This document shows positions 1 to 7,775 of a stretch of 64,000 nt of DNA, in pieces. A program made the position numbers and the translations under genes. The stretch is from Chitinophagales bacterium (GTDB taxonomy: Bacteria; Bacteroidota; Bacteroidia; Chitinophagales; Chitinophagaceae): positions 62,001 through 126,000 of the forward strand of contig JAATFP010000106.1 in the NCBI GenBank assembly GCA_015655125.1, read 5' to 3'. The notes under the pieces were generated by a model, which ran no database searches, was not told the DNA's origin, and was given only the letters and a program-made list of their open reading frames with translations. Every line of letters begins with the position of its first letter. The stretch's first letter is position 1.

Positions 1-1530
1 GGAATCCGGAAGCCAAAATTAGACCTTGGAAGCATGGTTTTCGGAAAAATTCCGCCGCAGGCTAAGGAGTTGGAAGAAGCGATCCTCGGTGCGATCATGC
101 TCGAGAAAAGTGCCTTCGATACAGTAATTGAGATTCTGAAACCGGAATGTTTTAATGTAGATGCCCACCAGCGTATTTACAAGGCGATGCAAAGCCTGGC
201 AGTTAAAAGTTTGCCGATCGATCTGCTCACCGTTGTAGAAGAACTGAAAGTGCGCGAAGAACTGGAACTTGTGGGCGGTCCGTATTACGTTACAAAATTA
301 ACTAACTCGGTAGTTTCTTCTGCCAATATCGACGCGCACTCGCGCATCGTTTTACAAAAATTCATCCAGCGTGAACTGATCCGCATCAGTGGCGAAATAA
401 TCGGCGACGCTTATGAAGACAGCACGGATGTGTTTGATATGCTCGACGATGCCGAAAGCAAATTGTTCGAGATCACCAATAGTCATCTTCGAAAGAATTT
501 TGATGACATCGACACCGTTCTCGTTAAAACGATCCAGCGTATCGAAGATATGCGCAACCGCGACGACGATATTACCGGCGTGCCTACCGGATTTCCTACT
601 TTGGACAAGATAACTTATGGCTGGCAGCCAACGGATCTCATCATTTTGGCAGCCAGGCCTTCAGTGGGTAAAACAGCATTTGCGCTCAACCTTGCGCGTA
701 CTGCGGCTTTGAACACCAAAAAGCCTACGGCGGTTGCGTTTTTTAGCCTGGAAATGAGCAGCAGCCAACTGGTGCAACGTATCCTGAGTGCGGAAAGCGA
801 AATCCATCTTGAAAAGATCTCCCGTGGTAAACTGGAAGAACACGAGATGAAACAATTGTATAAAAAAGGAATCGACCGCCTAACAAAGGCGCCGATCTTC
901 ATCGATGATTCTGCCGCATTGAACATTTTTGAGTTGAGGGCAAAGTGCCGCCGTTTGAAGAACAAGCACAATGTTGGTATCATTATCATTGATTACCTGC
1001 AACTGATGAGCGGCAGCGCCGATCGCAACAGCAACCGCGAGCAGGAGATCAGCAAGATATCGCGAGACCTGAAAGGTCTTGCGAAAGAATTGCAGGTGCC
1101 AATCATCGCGCTTTCACAGTTGAGTCGTGAAGTGGAAAAAAGAAAAGAAGGAAACAAGATGCCGCAGTTGAGTGATCTTCGCGAATCCGGTGCGATTGAG
1201 CAGGATGCCGATATGGTAATGTTCCTGTATCGCCCGGAATATTATGATATCACTGCCAATGAATTTGGTGAAAACAATAAAGGGGAAACGCATGTAAAAA
1301 TTGCGAAGCACAGGAACGGTAGTCTTGAAACCGTGAAACTGCGTGCCTTGCTGCACATACAGAAATTTGTGGAAGATGAGGCCGGCAGCGACTTCAATCC
1401 TGGTGGCGCGATGGGCGGCGGAAACTGGAAACCGGTGCAGGGCGGTGGAGACGAAGGCGGCGGAAGCTTATATATTCAGAAAGGAAGCAAGATGAACAAT
1501 GGCGAATTTGACGATGATGCACCTTTTTAA
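1..1530 (+). CDS. dnaB: Replicative DNA helicase DnaB (5' end outside window)
   Basis: Hexameric helicase that unwinds DNA ahead of the replication fork. The frame is open from base 1, and the 11 codons before the ATG at 34 read GIRKPKLDLGS, a lysine-rich lead-in of the kind I recall in related DnaB proteins. I therefore treat the gene as starting before the window, not at 34. Counted from the ATG at 34, an N-terminal DnaB domain (PPQAKELEEAILGAI) is followed by the RecA-like ATPase with Walker A ARPSVGKTA at about residue 207, SLEMSSSQLVQR, the Walker B stretch IIIIDYLQLMSG and SDLRESGAIEQDAD. The glycine-rich C-terminus is usual. No intein is seen in the ATPase domain. The stop codon lies in the left arm of an inverted repeat. 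Identification is secure; only the true start is unseen. Confidence 0.97.
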   Translation, partial: GIRKPKLDLGSMVFGKIPPQAKELEEAILGAIMLEKSAFDTVIEILKPECFNVDAHQRIYKAMQSLAVKSLPIDLLTVVEELKVREELELVGGPYYVTKLTNSVVSSANIDAHSRIVLQKFIQRELIRISGEIIGDAYEDSTDVFDMLDDAESKLFEITNSHLRKNFDDIDTVLVKTIQRIEDMRNRDDDITGVPTGFPTLDKITYGWQPTDLIILAARPSVGKTAFALNLARTAALNTKKPTAVAFFSLEMSSSQLVQRILSAESEIHLEKISRGKLEEHEMKQLYKKGIDRLTKAPIFIDDSAALNIFELRAKCRRLKNKHNVGIIIIDYLQLMSGSADRNSNREQEISKISRDLKGLAKELQVPIIALSQLSREVEKRKEGNKMPQLSDLRESGAIEQDADMVMFLYRPEYYDITANEFGENNKGETHVKIAKHRNGSLETVKLRALLHIQKFVEDEAGSDFNPGGAMGGGNWKPVQGGGDEGGGSLYIQKGSKMNNGEFDDDAPF

Positions 1531-1651
1531 TGGATAATTTAATAACTAATAATGGAGATACTTTAAAACTGTCTCCATTTTTCATTTATTAATCTTTTAA
1601 ACTGACGACCTTTAAAAAATTATCAAGTATCCATTATAAAATTATCCATTA
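1528..1651. repeat. Inverted repeat after dnaB
   Basis: A perfect 13-base inverted repeat, TAATGGATAATTT at 1528-1540 and AAATTATCCATTA at 1639-1651, encloses the dnaB-rsmE gap. The left arm contains the dnaB stop codon, and the right arm ends six bases before the rsmE start codon. A smaller GGAGA/TCTCC pair lies inside. There is no clean T-tract, so it is a transcribed structure of unknown role, not an obvious terminator. Confidence 0.6.
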
Positions 1652-1656
1652 AAGAA

Positions 1657-2364
1657 ATGCCGCTTCCTTTCTTTTACATAGAACAAACTGACTCGTCGGG
1701 CATTATTCAGTTAAATGAAGACACATCTAAGCACGTGGTGCAGGTATTGCGGATGAAGAACGATGAACAACTGCAATTGACGGACGGAAAAGGAAATCTA
1801 TTTTCCTGTATGATCATAGACGATCATCGCAAGAAATGTGTGGTAAAAGTAACGGATGTTGCTCATACACCACGGCCTGCAAAGCAAATTTCTCTTGGAA
1901 TTTCTCTTGTTAAAAATAATACCCGGTTCGAATGGTTCCTTGAAAAAGCAACGGAGATCGGTGTTTCAGCAGTTGTGCCGTTGTTGTGTTTCAGGACCGA
2001 AAAACAACATTTTCGCTTTGACCGGATGCATTCGATCCTGGTGAGCGCCATGCTGCAGAGCCAGCAAACATGGTTACCCGAACTGTGGGAACCGCAAAAA
2101 TTTAGTTCGTTTGTGGATGGAAATCAGTCTCAACAAAAATTAATTGCTCATTGTGAAAATGAAGCTACAAAGGTGGAACTGATCACACAGTTATCTCCGG
2201 AAAAAACCGAAAGGCTCTTGCTGGTCGGGCCGGAAGGCGATTTTACAGCGAAAGAAATTTCTCTGGCACTGCAAAACAATTTCATCGCCGTAAGTCTTGG
2301 TGCAACGCGGTTGCGCACAGAAACCGCCGGTGTGGTGGCCGCTACCTTACTGGCAATTATTTAA
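1657..2364 (+). CDS. rsmE: 16S rRNA (uracil-1498-N3) methyltransferase RsmE
   Basis: Predicted SPOUT-class enzyme that methylates N3 of U1498 in 16S rRNA using S-adenosylmethionine. At 235 residues it matches the family length. The N-terminal PUA-like part carries HVVQVLRMK. The C-terminal knot has KATEIGVSAVVPL, LLLVGPEGDF (family consensus GPEGG, here with Asp) and SLGATRLRTETA, which form the SAM-binding trefoil knot. The ATG at 1657 follows an inverted repeat and gives a normal N-terminus. The peptidase gene downstream begins 22 bases after the stop, so the two are probably co-transcribed. Confidence 0.93.
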   Translation: MPLPFFYIEQTDSSGIIQLNEDTSKHVVQVLRMKNDEQLQLTDGKGNLFSCMIIDDHRKKCVVKVTDVAHTPRPAKQISLGISLVKNNTRFEWFLEKATEIGVSAVVPLLCFRTEKQHFRFDRMHSILVSAMLQSQQTWLPELWEPQKFSSFVDGNQSQQKLIAHCENEATKVELITQLSPEKTERLLLVGPEGDFTAKEISLALQNNFIAVSLGATRLRTETAGVVAATLLAII

Positions 2365-2386
2365 GAAAAATACCTATTTTTAAAAG

Positions 2387-3328
2387 ATGAAAAAGATGTT
2401 AGTTGCGGCAGCTGTAATCGTTTTATTCGCGACCTGTAAACAAGACGAGCTCACTAACCAGGATCCGCCGGTGATAACACCGGTTGCACCGGCTTTCAGA
2501 ATTCTTGATAGTACCCAGATGACCAACGATCTGAGGTCCTTATCCAGTGACGCTTTCGGAGGCCGTAAGGCCGGTACGCCGCAAGTGACTTTGTCATATG
2601 ATCTGATACAAAACAGGCTGCATTCTGCGGGCGTAGATAGTTTTGCAACCGGCTTCGTACAGGAGTTTACCTATAACTCTGTTGCGCGCAAAAATTTTCT
2701 CGGCCTGGTTAAAGGTTCTGTTCACCCTGACCAGTATATCGTAGTGTCTGCACATTTTGATCATCTCGGAACAGATGGAACCGGCGCAATATATCATGGG
2801 GCGGATGACAATGCAAGCGGCGTAGCTGCAACATTGGCGATCGCAAAATATTTTCAACAGCATAAGCCCTCGTATTCTATCATTTTTGCTTTGTGGGATG
2901 CAGAAGAAGTTGGCCTGCGCGGCTCCAATTATTTTGTAAATAATCTTCCTTCCGGAATTACGCTTTCAAAAATTAAATTCAATCTCAATGCGGATATGTT
3001 GGCGCGAAGCGATAACAACAGCATCTGGGCCTGCGGGCTTTCACATTACCCGGCGTACAGCTACCTGGTAGACAGCATCAAAACAAAAGCAACGGTGACA
3101 GCACTTAAAAGTGGTTACGATAAATCAACAGATGTTCAGGACTGGACGTACCTTAGCGACCAGGGAAGTTTTTACAGTAAGGGAATTGCATTTCTTTATT
3201 TAGGAGTAGAAGACCATCCTGATTATCACAAACCGACGGATACATTTGACAAGATCGATCTCAACAGGTTCACAGAGAACGCGAATATTTTTGCGCAGAT
3301 GGCGGTTCTGTTAGATCGTAAATTGTAG
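2387..3328 (+). CDS. M28-family zinc aminopeptidase lipoprotein
   Basis: Predicted exported metallo-aminopeptidase. A lipoprotein signal ends at Cys17 (VLFATC). Zinc ligands of the M28 fold are visible in order: His123 in SAHFDHLG, Asp140/141 in HGADDNASG, the Glu pair 173-174 in WDAEEVGLRGS, Asp203 in NADML, and a late His in EDHPDYHKPTDTFD. These are the co-catalytic two-zinc residues of the family. At 313 residues it is a bare peptidase domain without PA or sorting domains. It sits 22 bases after rsmE on the same strand. Substrate is not predictable; peptide scavenging at the outer or inner membrane is inferred. Confidence 0.9.
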   Translation: MKKMLVAAAVIVLFATCKQDELTNQDPPVITPVAPAFRILDSTQMTNDLRSLSSDAFGGRKAGTPQVTLSYDLIQNRLHSAGVDSFATGFVQEFTYNSVARKNFLGLVKGSVHPDQYIVVSAHFDHLGTDGTGAIYHGADDNASGVAATLAIAKYFQQHKPSYSIIFALWDAEEVGLRGSNYFVNNLPSGITLSKIKFNLNADMLARSDNNSIWACGLSHYPAYSYLVDSIKTKATVTALKSGYDKSTDVQDWTYLSDQGSFYSKGIAFLYLGVEDHPDYHKPTDTFDKIDLNRFTENANIFAQMAVLLDRKL

Positions 3329-3385
3329 TTAGCGTTTCAGAGATGAGCAGTTAATTAAAGTAAATCACCCCTAACCTCTAAACAA

Positions 3386-4204
3386 TTAATGTGCAGTATC
3401 GCTGTAGTCATCCTGCTCTTTATTTTTTGAGAGCGTTGGTTCATTCAATTGAACAACCCTTCTCTTCTTGGCTCTGTTGAGCATTGTCATATTAAGTAAT
3501 TCAACGATGAAGGAAAATGCCATTCCGAAATAGATATAATTTTTCAGACCAAGTTCATGTGCTTTTTCCGGCGCCCAGCCTTCCATCAAAAGACTTAACC
3601 CGATCATCACAAGGAAAGAAAGTGCAAGCATTTTAAGCGTTGGATGTTTGTGTATGAACGCGGAAATTTTCGGACTAAACAAAAACATGATCGTCATGGC
3701 GATGATAACGGCTGCGATCATGATTTCCACGTGCTTTGCGGTACCGCCCGCAGTGATGATGCTGTCGAATGAAAAGACAGCGTCTATTATAACGATCTGT
3801 GTGAGTGCTTTGCCGAGTGTAAGTTTATTGGCTTTTAATTCTTCTTCCGAATGATCTTCACCTTCCAGTTTGCCATGAATTTCTTTTACGGATTTGTAAA
3901 TGAGAAACAAGCCTCCGCCAAGCATAACGAGGCTCGCAAGGTCAAATCCTTTGCCGAACCATCTTTCAGGAATGATGTAGTTCCCTTTTTGCGAAAGCAA
4001 CCATCCAAGGCCCAGTAATAAAAGACTGCGAACGATAATGCCGGAGATCATCCAGAACCTGCGTGCTGCTTTTTGTTCTTTTTGGGTTGGAAGCCTGTTC
4101 ATGATAATGCTTACGAAAATTACATTATCGATTCCAAGTACTATTTCCAGAACAACGAGTACAAAAAAGCTGATAATGCTTTCTGAAGTGAATAATTCTG
4201 CCAT
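3386..4204 (-). CDS. TerC family integral membrane protein
   Basis: TerC/Alx-type membrane protein of 272 residues with about seven hydrophobic segments. The signature acidic membrane motifs are present: EIVLGIDNVIFVS near residue 20 and IIDAVFSFDSIITAGG in the middle, with aspartates characteristic of the family. Members are linked to tellurite resistance and, more recently, to metal (notably manganese) export and membrane protein maturation; which applies here is not shown by the sequence. The C-terminal 30 residues are hydrophilic. A TATTTTTG box lies five bases before the start codon (4210-4217), so the transcript may be nearly leaderless. The gene converges with the M28 peptidase gene. 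Confidence 0.9.
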   Translation of the reverse strand: MAELFTSESIISFFVLVVLEIVLGIDNVIFVSIIMNRLPTQKEQKAARRFWMISGIIVRSLLLLGLGWLLSQKGNYIIPERWFGKGFDLASLVMLGGGLFLIYKSVKEIHGKLEGEDHSEEELKANKLTLGKALTQIVIIDAVFSFDSIITAGGTAKHVEIMIAAVIIAMTIMFLFSPKISAFIHKHPTLKMLALSFLVMIGLSLLMEGWAPEKAHELGLKNYIYFGMAFSFIVELLNMTMLNRAKKRRVVQLNEPTLSKNKEQDDYSDTAH

Positions 4205-4209
4205 AAGTA

Positions 4210-4217
4210 CAAAAATA
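4210..4217 (-). promoter_or_regulatory. -7 box for terC
   Basis: On the minus strand TATTTTTG matches the Bacteroidota TAnnTTTG box and ends five bases before the TerC ATG. No good TTG -33 element is visible: the upstream A/G-rich strand repeats ATAAGGAAT-like words (about 4218-4265). Confidence 0.45.
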
Positions 4218-4294
4218 AGAAATAAGGAATAGGAAATAAGGAATGAGAAAGAAGGAATGCGAAATGAGTGCCCGAAAGTGCGGGGTTCTATATT

Positions 4295-5392
4295 TTATCG
4301 GTTCTTTTTTTGGGTGATATTCTTCACAATGGAAGGCCCTTCATAAATGAAGCCTGTCCAAACCTGCACCAATGCGGCTCCCGCAGCAAATTTTTGGTCT
4401 GCATCTGCTGCTGTGAATATGCCGCCACTTGCAATAACGGGAACCTTACCACCGGTTTGCTGATGTATGTATTGTACGATCTCGGTACTCCTGGTTTTGA
4501 GCGGTTGGCCGCTTAATCCACCGGCGCCGATTTTTTCGCATTGTAGTTTTGACGAATTAGTCAACAGGCTTCGGTCGATGGTGGTATTGGCCGCCACGAG
4601 TCCGTCTAGTTTTATTTCCAGCGCCAGGTCGATTACATCGTCGATCTGCTCCTTTGTAAGATCCGGCGCGATCTTTAGTAATATCGGTTTGGGTGAATTA
4701 TCTAAAGTTGGATTGATAGATTGCAGTGTTGTGAGAATTTTGCGCAACGCGTCTTTTTCCTGCAATTCCCGGAGACCGGGAGTATTTGGACTGCTTACAT
4801 TTACCACGAAATAATCTACATAGGGATGAAGTTTGCGGAAGCAGATCTCATAGTCTTTCCAGGCATCTTCATTTGGCGTGATCTTGTTTTTGCCGATATT
4901 ACCGCCGATGATCATTCCAATAGAAGGTGAAAGGTTAAGAGTGGGGTGGCTGTTTTCATCTTTGTTAACGATCAGCAACCTGTTATTCTTTACCAATAAT
5001 TTCTTCAACCTTTCCACAACAGCATCTACGCCTTCATTATTAAATCCCATCCTATTGATCAATGCCTTGTCTTTCGGCAAACGGAACAGCCTTGGTTTTT
5101 CATTGCCCTCTTGTGGAAGTGGCGTAACCGTTCCTATTTCTACGAAACCAAAACCGAGTGCCTGCAATTCGTTGATATATTTAGCATTTTTATCAAAGCC
5201 TGCTCCCAAACCCACGCGGTTCCTGAATTTTAACCCAAATACCTCGTGAGGTACGTTTTCAGGCGTGTACATTTTTACGATGATCTTCCTGATGAAATCA
5301 ATGCTGCAGAGGCTTTTCAGGATATTCATTGAAAGGTAATGGACTTTCTCAGGGTCGAAAAGGAAGAGGATGGAACGAAGCAGATTATACAT
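4295..5392 (-). CDS. pyrD: Quinone-dependent dihydroorotate dehydrogenase (class 2)
   Basis: Oxidises dihydroorotate to orotate in pyrimidine synthesis, passing electrons from FMN to quinone at the inner membrane. The open frame runs further upstream to 5776, but that stretch has no homologous look and covers the thiolase start on the other strand. The start at 5392 (MYNLLRSILFLFDPEKVHYL) gives the amphipathic N-terminal helix typical of class 2 enzymes and 365 residues. Visible motifs include GLGAGFDKNAKYINEL, VEIGTVTPLPQEGN, VNVSSPNTPGLRELQ with the catalytic-region serines, KIAPDLT, VAANTTI, GAGGLSGQPL and VIASGGIFTAADA. pyrC is 12 kb away. Its upstream region holds the hairpin at 5435-5485. 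Confidence 0.96.
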   Translation of the reverse strand: MYNLLRSILFLFDPEKVHYLSMNILKSLCSIDFIRKIIVKMYTPENVPHEVFGLKFRNRVGLGAGFDKNAKYINELQALGFGFVEIGTVTPLPQEGNEKPRLFRLPKDKALINRMGFNNEGVDAVVERLKKLLVKNNRLLIVNKDENSHPTLNLSPSIGMIIGGNIGKNKITPNEDAWKDYEICFRKLHPYVDYFVVNVSSPNTPGLRELQEKDALRKILTTLQSINPTLDNSPKPILLKIAPDLTKEQIDDVIDLALEIKLDGLVAANTTIDRSLLTNSSKLQCEKIGAGGLSGQPLKTRSTEIVQYIHQQTGGKVPVIASGGIFTAADADQKFAAGAALVQVWTGFIYEGPSIVKNITQKKNR

Positions 5393-5434
5393 AATGCTGC
5401 AAAAGTAAACTATGATTGGCTTGGTTGGAAGTAA

Positions 5435-5485
5435 ATTTGGGTTGACATCCTTGGGTTGACATCCCCAAGGGATGTCAACCCAAAT
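5435..5485. repeat. GGGTTGACATCC hairpin with duplicated left arm
   Basis: TTGGGTTGACATCCC at 5451-5465 and GGGATGTCAACCCAA at 5469-5483 form a perfect 15-bp stem with a CAA loop. A second copy of the left arm, ATTTGGGTTGACATCC at 5435-5450, can pair with the same right arm (5470-5485), so two mutually exclusive hairpins are possible. It lies between the divergent pyrD and thiolase genes and belongs to the same word family as 45186-45266, 49648-49696 and 63528-63559. Confidence 0.75.
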
Positions 5486-5493
5486 CGCATCTT

Positions 5494-5527
5494 TTGTTTT
5501 TTTCTTCCAAAAGAAACGATAACTTTG
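5494..5527 (+). promoter_or_regulatory. Promoter of the thiolase gene
   Basis: TTG at 5494-5496 and TAACTTTG at 5520-5527 are 23 bases apart, within the range known for Bacteroidota housekeeping promoters. Transcription would start near 5533, giving a leader of about 40 bases. The upstream hairpin at 5435-5485 would not be transcribed with this gene. Confidence 0.5.
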
Positions 5528-5575
5528 ATATATGGTTGCATAAACAACCAATTTTATATCTAAAAATAAATTGTT

Positions 5576-6754
5576 ATGCAGGAAGCATATATAGTAGCCG
5601 GATTTCGCACGGCGGTAGCAAAAAGTAAAAAAGGTGGGTTCCGTTTTACAAGACCTGATGACCTGGCCATAGATGTTATCAAAGGCCTGGTGGCAACAGT
5701 TCCGCAATTGGATCCCGGACGTGTAGACGACGTGATCGTGGGCAACGCCGTTCCGGAAGCAGAACAGGGCTTGCAATTTGGCCGTATCATCGCCGCAAAA
5801 GCGCTTAGTATAAAAGTATCGGGCATCACCGTAAATCGTTATTGCGGCAGCGGACTCGAAACGATCGCCATGGCCACATCCCGTATCCGTTGCGGCATGG
5901 CAGAATGTATCATCGCCGGCGGAACAGAAAGTATGAGCCTCGTTCCCACTGCAGGCTGGAAAACCGTTCCATCTTACGCAATTGCCGTAAACGAACCTGA
6001 TTATTACCTGAGCATGGGATTAACTGCAGAAGCAGTTGCCTCAGAATACAACGTGAGCCGCGAAGATCAGGACGTATTTAGTTACAATAGCCACTTAAAA
6101 GCTGCAAAAGCAATCAATGAAGGATACTTCAAAAGTGGAATTTTACCTATCAATGTGGAACAGGTTTACCTCGATGCCAATGGTAAAAAGCAAAAAAAGA
6201 ATTATGTAGTTGAAACCGATGAAGGCGTACGTACAGATACAACGCCGGAAGGATTGGCAAAATTAAAACCCGCATTTGCCGCAGGAGGCGTAGTTACTGC
6301 AGGTAATTCTTCGCAAACCAGCGATGGCGCAGCTTTTGTCATTGTGATGAGTGAACGAATGGTTAATGAACTTGGGTTAAAACCGATCGCCCGATTGGTG
6401 AATTGTGCAAGTGCCGGTGTAGAACCACGTTTGATGGGAATCGGCCCGGTTGAAGCCGTTCCAAAAGTTTTAAAACAGGCCGGGATGAATCTCGGCGATA
6501 TCGATCTGATAGAATTGAACGAAGCATTTGCATCGCAATCATTGGCAGTGATCCGCACGTTGGGACTAAACAATGATATTGTAAACATCAATGGTGGAGC
6601 CATTGCGCTTGGTCATCCTTTAGGTTGCACGGGCGCGAAGCTTACGATCCAGATCATAAACGATATGAAACGACTGAATAAAAAATACGGAATGGTAACT
6701 GCCTGTATCGGTGGCGGACAAGGTATCGCGGGAATAATTGAAAATATTGATTGA
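5576..6754 (+). CDS. Acetyl-CoA C-acyltransferase (thiolase)
   Basis: Thiolase that cleaves 3-ketoacyl-CoA (fatty acid beta-oxidation) or condenses two acetyl-CoA. All catalytic elements are present: nucleophile Cys90 in NRYCGSGLE, GGTESMS, NEAFASQS, His347 in GHPLGCTGA and Cys377 in CIGGGQG. Length (392) is standard. A direct choice between FadA/FadI-type degradative and AtoB-type biosynthetic use cannot be made. No 3-hydroxyacyl-CoA dehydrogenase or acyl-CoA dehydrogenase gene is adjacent; the Bacteroidota fadB-like partner often sits next to such a thiolase, so this copy is isolated in this window. Promoter at 5494-5527. Confidence 0.93.
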   Translation: MQEAYIVAGFRTAVAKSKKGGFRFTRPDDLAIDVIKGLVATVPQLDPGRVDDVIVGNAVPEAEQGLQFGRIIAAKALSIKVSGITVNRYCGSGLETIAMATSRIRCGMAECIIAGGTESMSLVPTAGWKTVPSYAIAVNEPDYYLSMGLTAEAVASEYNVSREDQDVFSYNSHLKAAKAINEGYFKSGILPINVEQVYLDANGKKQKKNYVVETDEGVRTDTTPEGLAKLKPAFAAGGVVTAGNSSQTSDGAAFVIVMSERMVNELGLKPIARLVNCASAGVEPRLMGIGPVEAVPKVLKQAGMNLGDIDLIELNEAFASQSLAVIRTLGLNNDIVNINGGAIALGHPLGCTGAKLTIQIINDMKRLNKKYGMVTACIGGGQGIAGIIENID

Positions 6755-6891
6755 TCCCGGTTCGCGGAATGTATGCATGCAGATTTCGCCGGTGACGCAT
6801 AAAAGAAAATCATAATAGTGCTTATTTATTGCCTTACAAAGTGAATATTATTTACGCGTCTGCAGCAACCAAAATACAGCGAAGGGGATTC

Positions 6892-6938
6892 GAATCTGCG
6901 TAATCATTCAATCAATCTCCGCGAAGCTGGAAAAAATC
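6892..6938. repeat. Partial AATCTGCG/CGCGAAGC repeat
   Basis: GAATCTGCGTAATCATTCAA followed by TCAATCTCCGCGAAGC closely matches 20313-20350, one arm of a large palindrome. Here only that arm is obvious; TTTACGCGTCTGCAG at about 6850 may be a decayed counterpart. It lies in the convergent gap between the thiolase and DUF983 genes. Confidence 0.5.
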
Positions 6939-6957
6939 AGTGATTTAAACTTTGCTT

Positions 6958-7395
6958 TTATTCAAACTCTTTCGGTTTTGTTTTGTCATAATCCGGATCG
7001 TAGCTGATGAAGAACCGCATATAGATTACCCGGCTTAATCGCATGATCCACGGTTGTAAAGCTACCAGCACAATTGCATTCAAACCGAGCCACCAAAAGA
7101 TGCGATTATCGCTTGTTGAAATGCCCACTAATACCCACCACGCTACAAATGTGCTTACAGAAATGGCCACCGCCAATGCATAACTTACATATCCCGTTCC
7201 GTACCAGAAGCCCGGCTCTATATCATATATTTGCCCGCATTCCGGGCAATGTTCCGGCATATCGAAAATGTATTTCAACGATAATTTTTTGTAGGGATTG
7301 GCATAAGTGAACATCTCGCCACGCCTGCATCGCGGACACTTCATTGTGAGCATGCTCCATAGTGAGTTAGGGGTTGTCTTTTTTTCTTTTTCCAT
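6958..7395 (-). CDS. DUF983 membrane protein with two CxxC pairs
   Basis: DUF983-type protein of 145 residues. The N-terminal half holds a zinc-ribbon-like pair of motifs, CPRCRRGEMF near residue 19 and CPECGQIYDIEPGFWYGTGY near residue 50; the C-terminal half has two transmembrane segments separated by a short loop. The EPGFWYGTGY stretch is characteristic of the family, whose function is unknown; some members lie near cytochrome oxidase genes. The gene starts one base after the SemiSWEET stop, so the two form an operon. Confidence 0.85.
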   Translation of the reverse strand: MEKEKKTTPNSLWSMLTMKCPRCRRGEMFTYANPYKKLSLKYIFDMPEHCPECGQIYDIEPGFWYGTGYVSYALAVAISVSTFVAWWVLVGISTSDNRIFWWLGLNAIVLVALQPWIMRLSRVIYMRFFISYDPDYDKTKPKEFE

Positions 7396-7396
7396 T

Positions 7397-7660
7397 CTAT
7401 AATTTATTGTTTTTGTACCTGATCTTGAAATATATCATCGCCAATACCATCGACAAAACAATCGCGTTGGTGATCCAAAGTGGCCGGTTGTTGATGGAAA
7501 TACCGTATGTTAACCAGAGCGTCACGTTGGCTGTGAGCAATAATAAAGTCGGCATTGACAGATCATGTGCCGACTTCGTTTTCCATATTTTTATTACCTG
7601 CGGTAAAAAAGATACCGAAGAAAAAATGCCGCCGATGTAACCGATGATGTCCGGATTCAT
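7397..7660 (-). CDS. SemiSWEET-type small transporter (PQ-loop)
   Basis: An 87-residue protein with three transmembrane helices, the size of a SemiSWEET sugar transporter that acts as a homodimer. The first helix carries GYIGGIFSSVSFLPQVIKIW with the diagnostic PQ pair. Helix two contains TANVTLWLTYG, including the asparagine that usually lines the sugar pocket. Transport of sugars is family knowledge; substrate is unknown. It is the first gene of a two-gene unit with DUF983. Confidence 0.88.
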   Translation of the reverse strand: MNPDIIGYIGGIFSSVSFLPQVIKIWKTKSAHDLSMPTLLLLTANVTLWLTYGISINNRPLWITNAIVLSMVLAMIYFKIRYKNNKL

Positions 7661-7775
7661 ATTTTAATGTAGGTTTTTACCAGGCAGAAAAGAAAAGGTT
7701 ACTCTCTTTAAAAGAATTATCAGGATAATCGAAAGACGAGAACAACCATTTACTTTTTATCTCCCCGCTCAAAAT

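Noticed and set aside
5393-5776. Upstream in-frame extension of pyrD
   Set aside because: The extension has no pyrD-like sequence, runs through a repeat and overlaps the thiolase start on the other strand. MYNLLRSIL at 5392 is the normal class 2 N-terminus.
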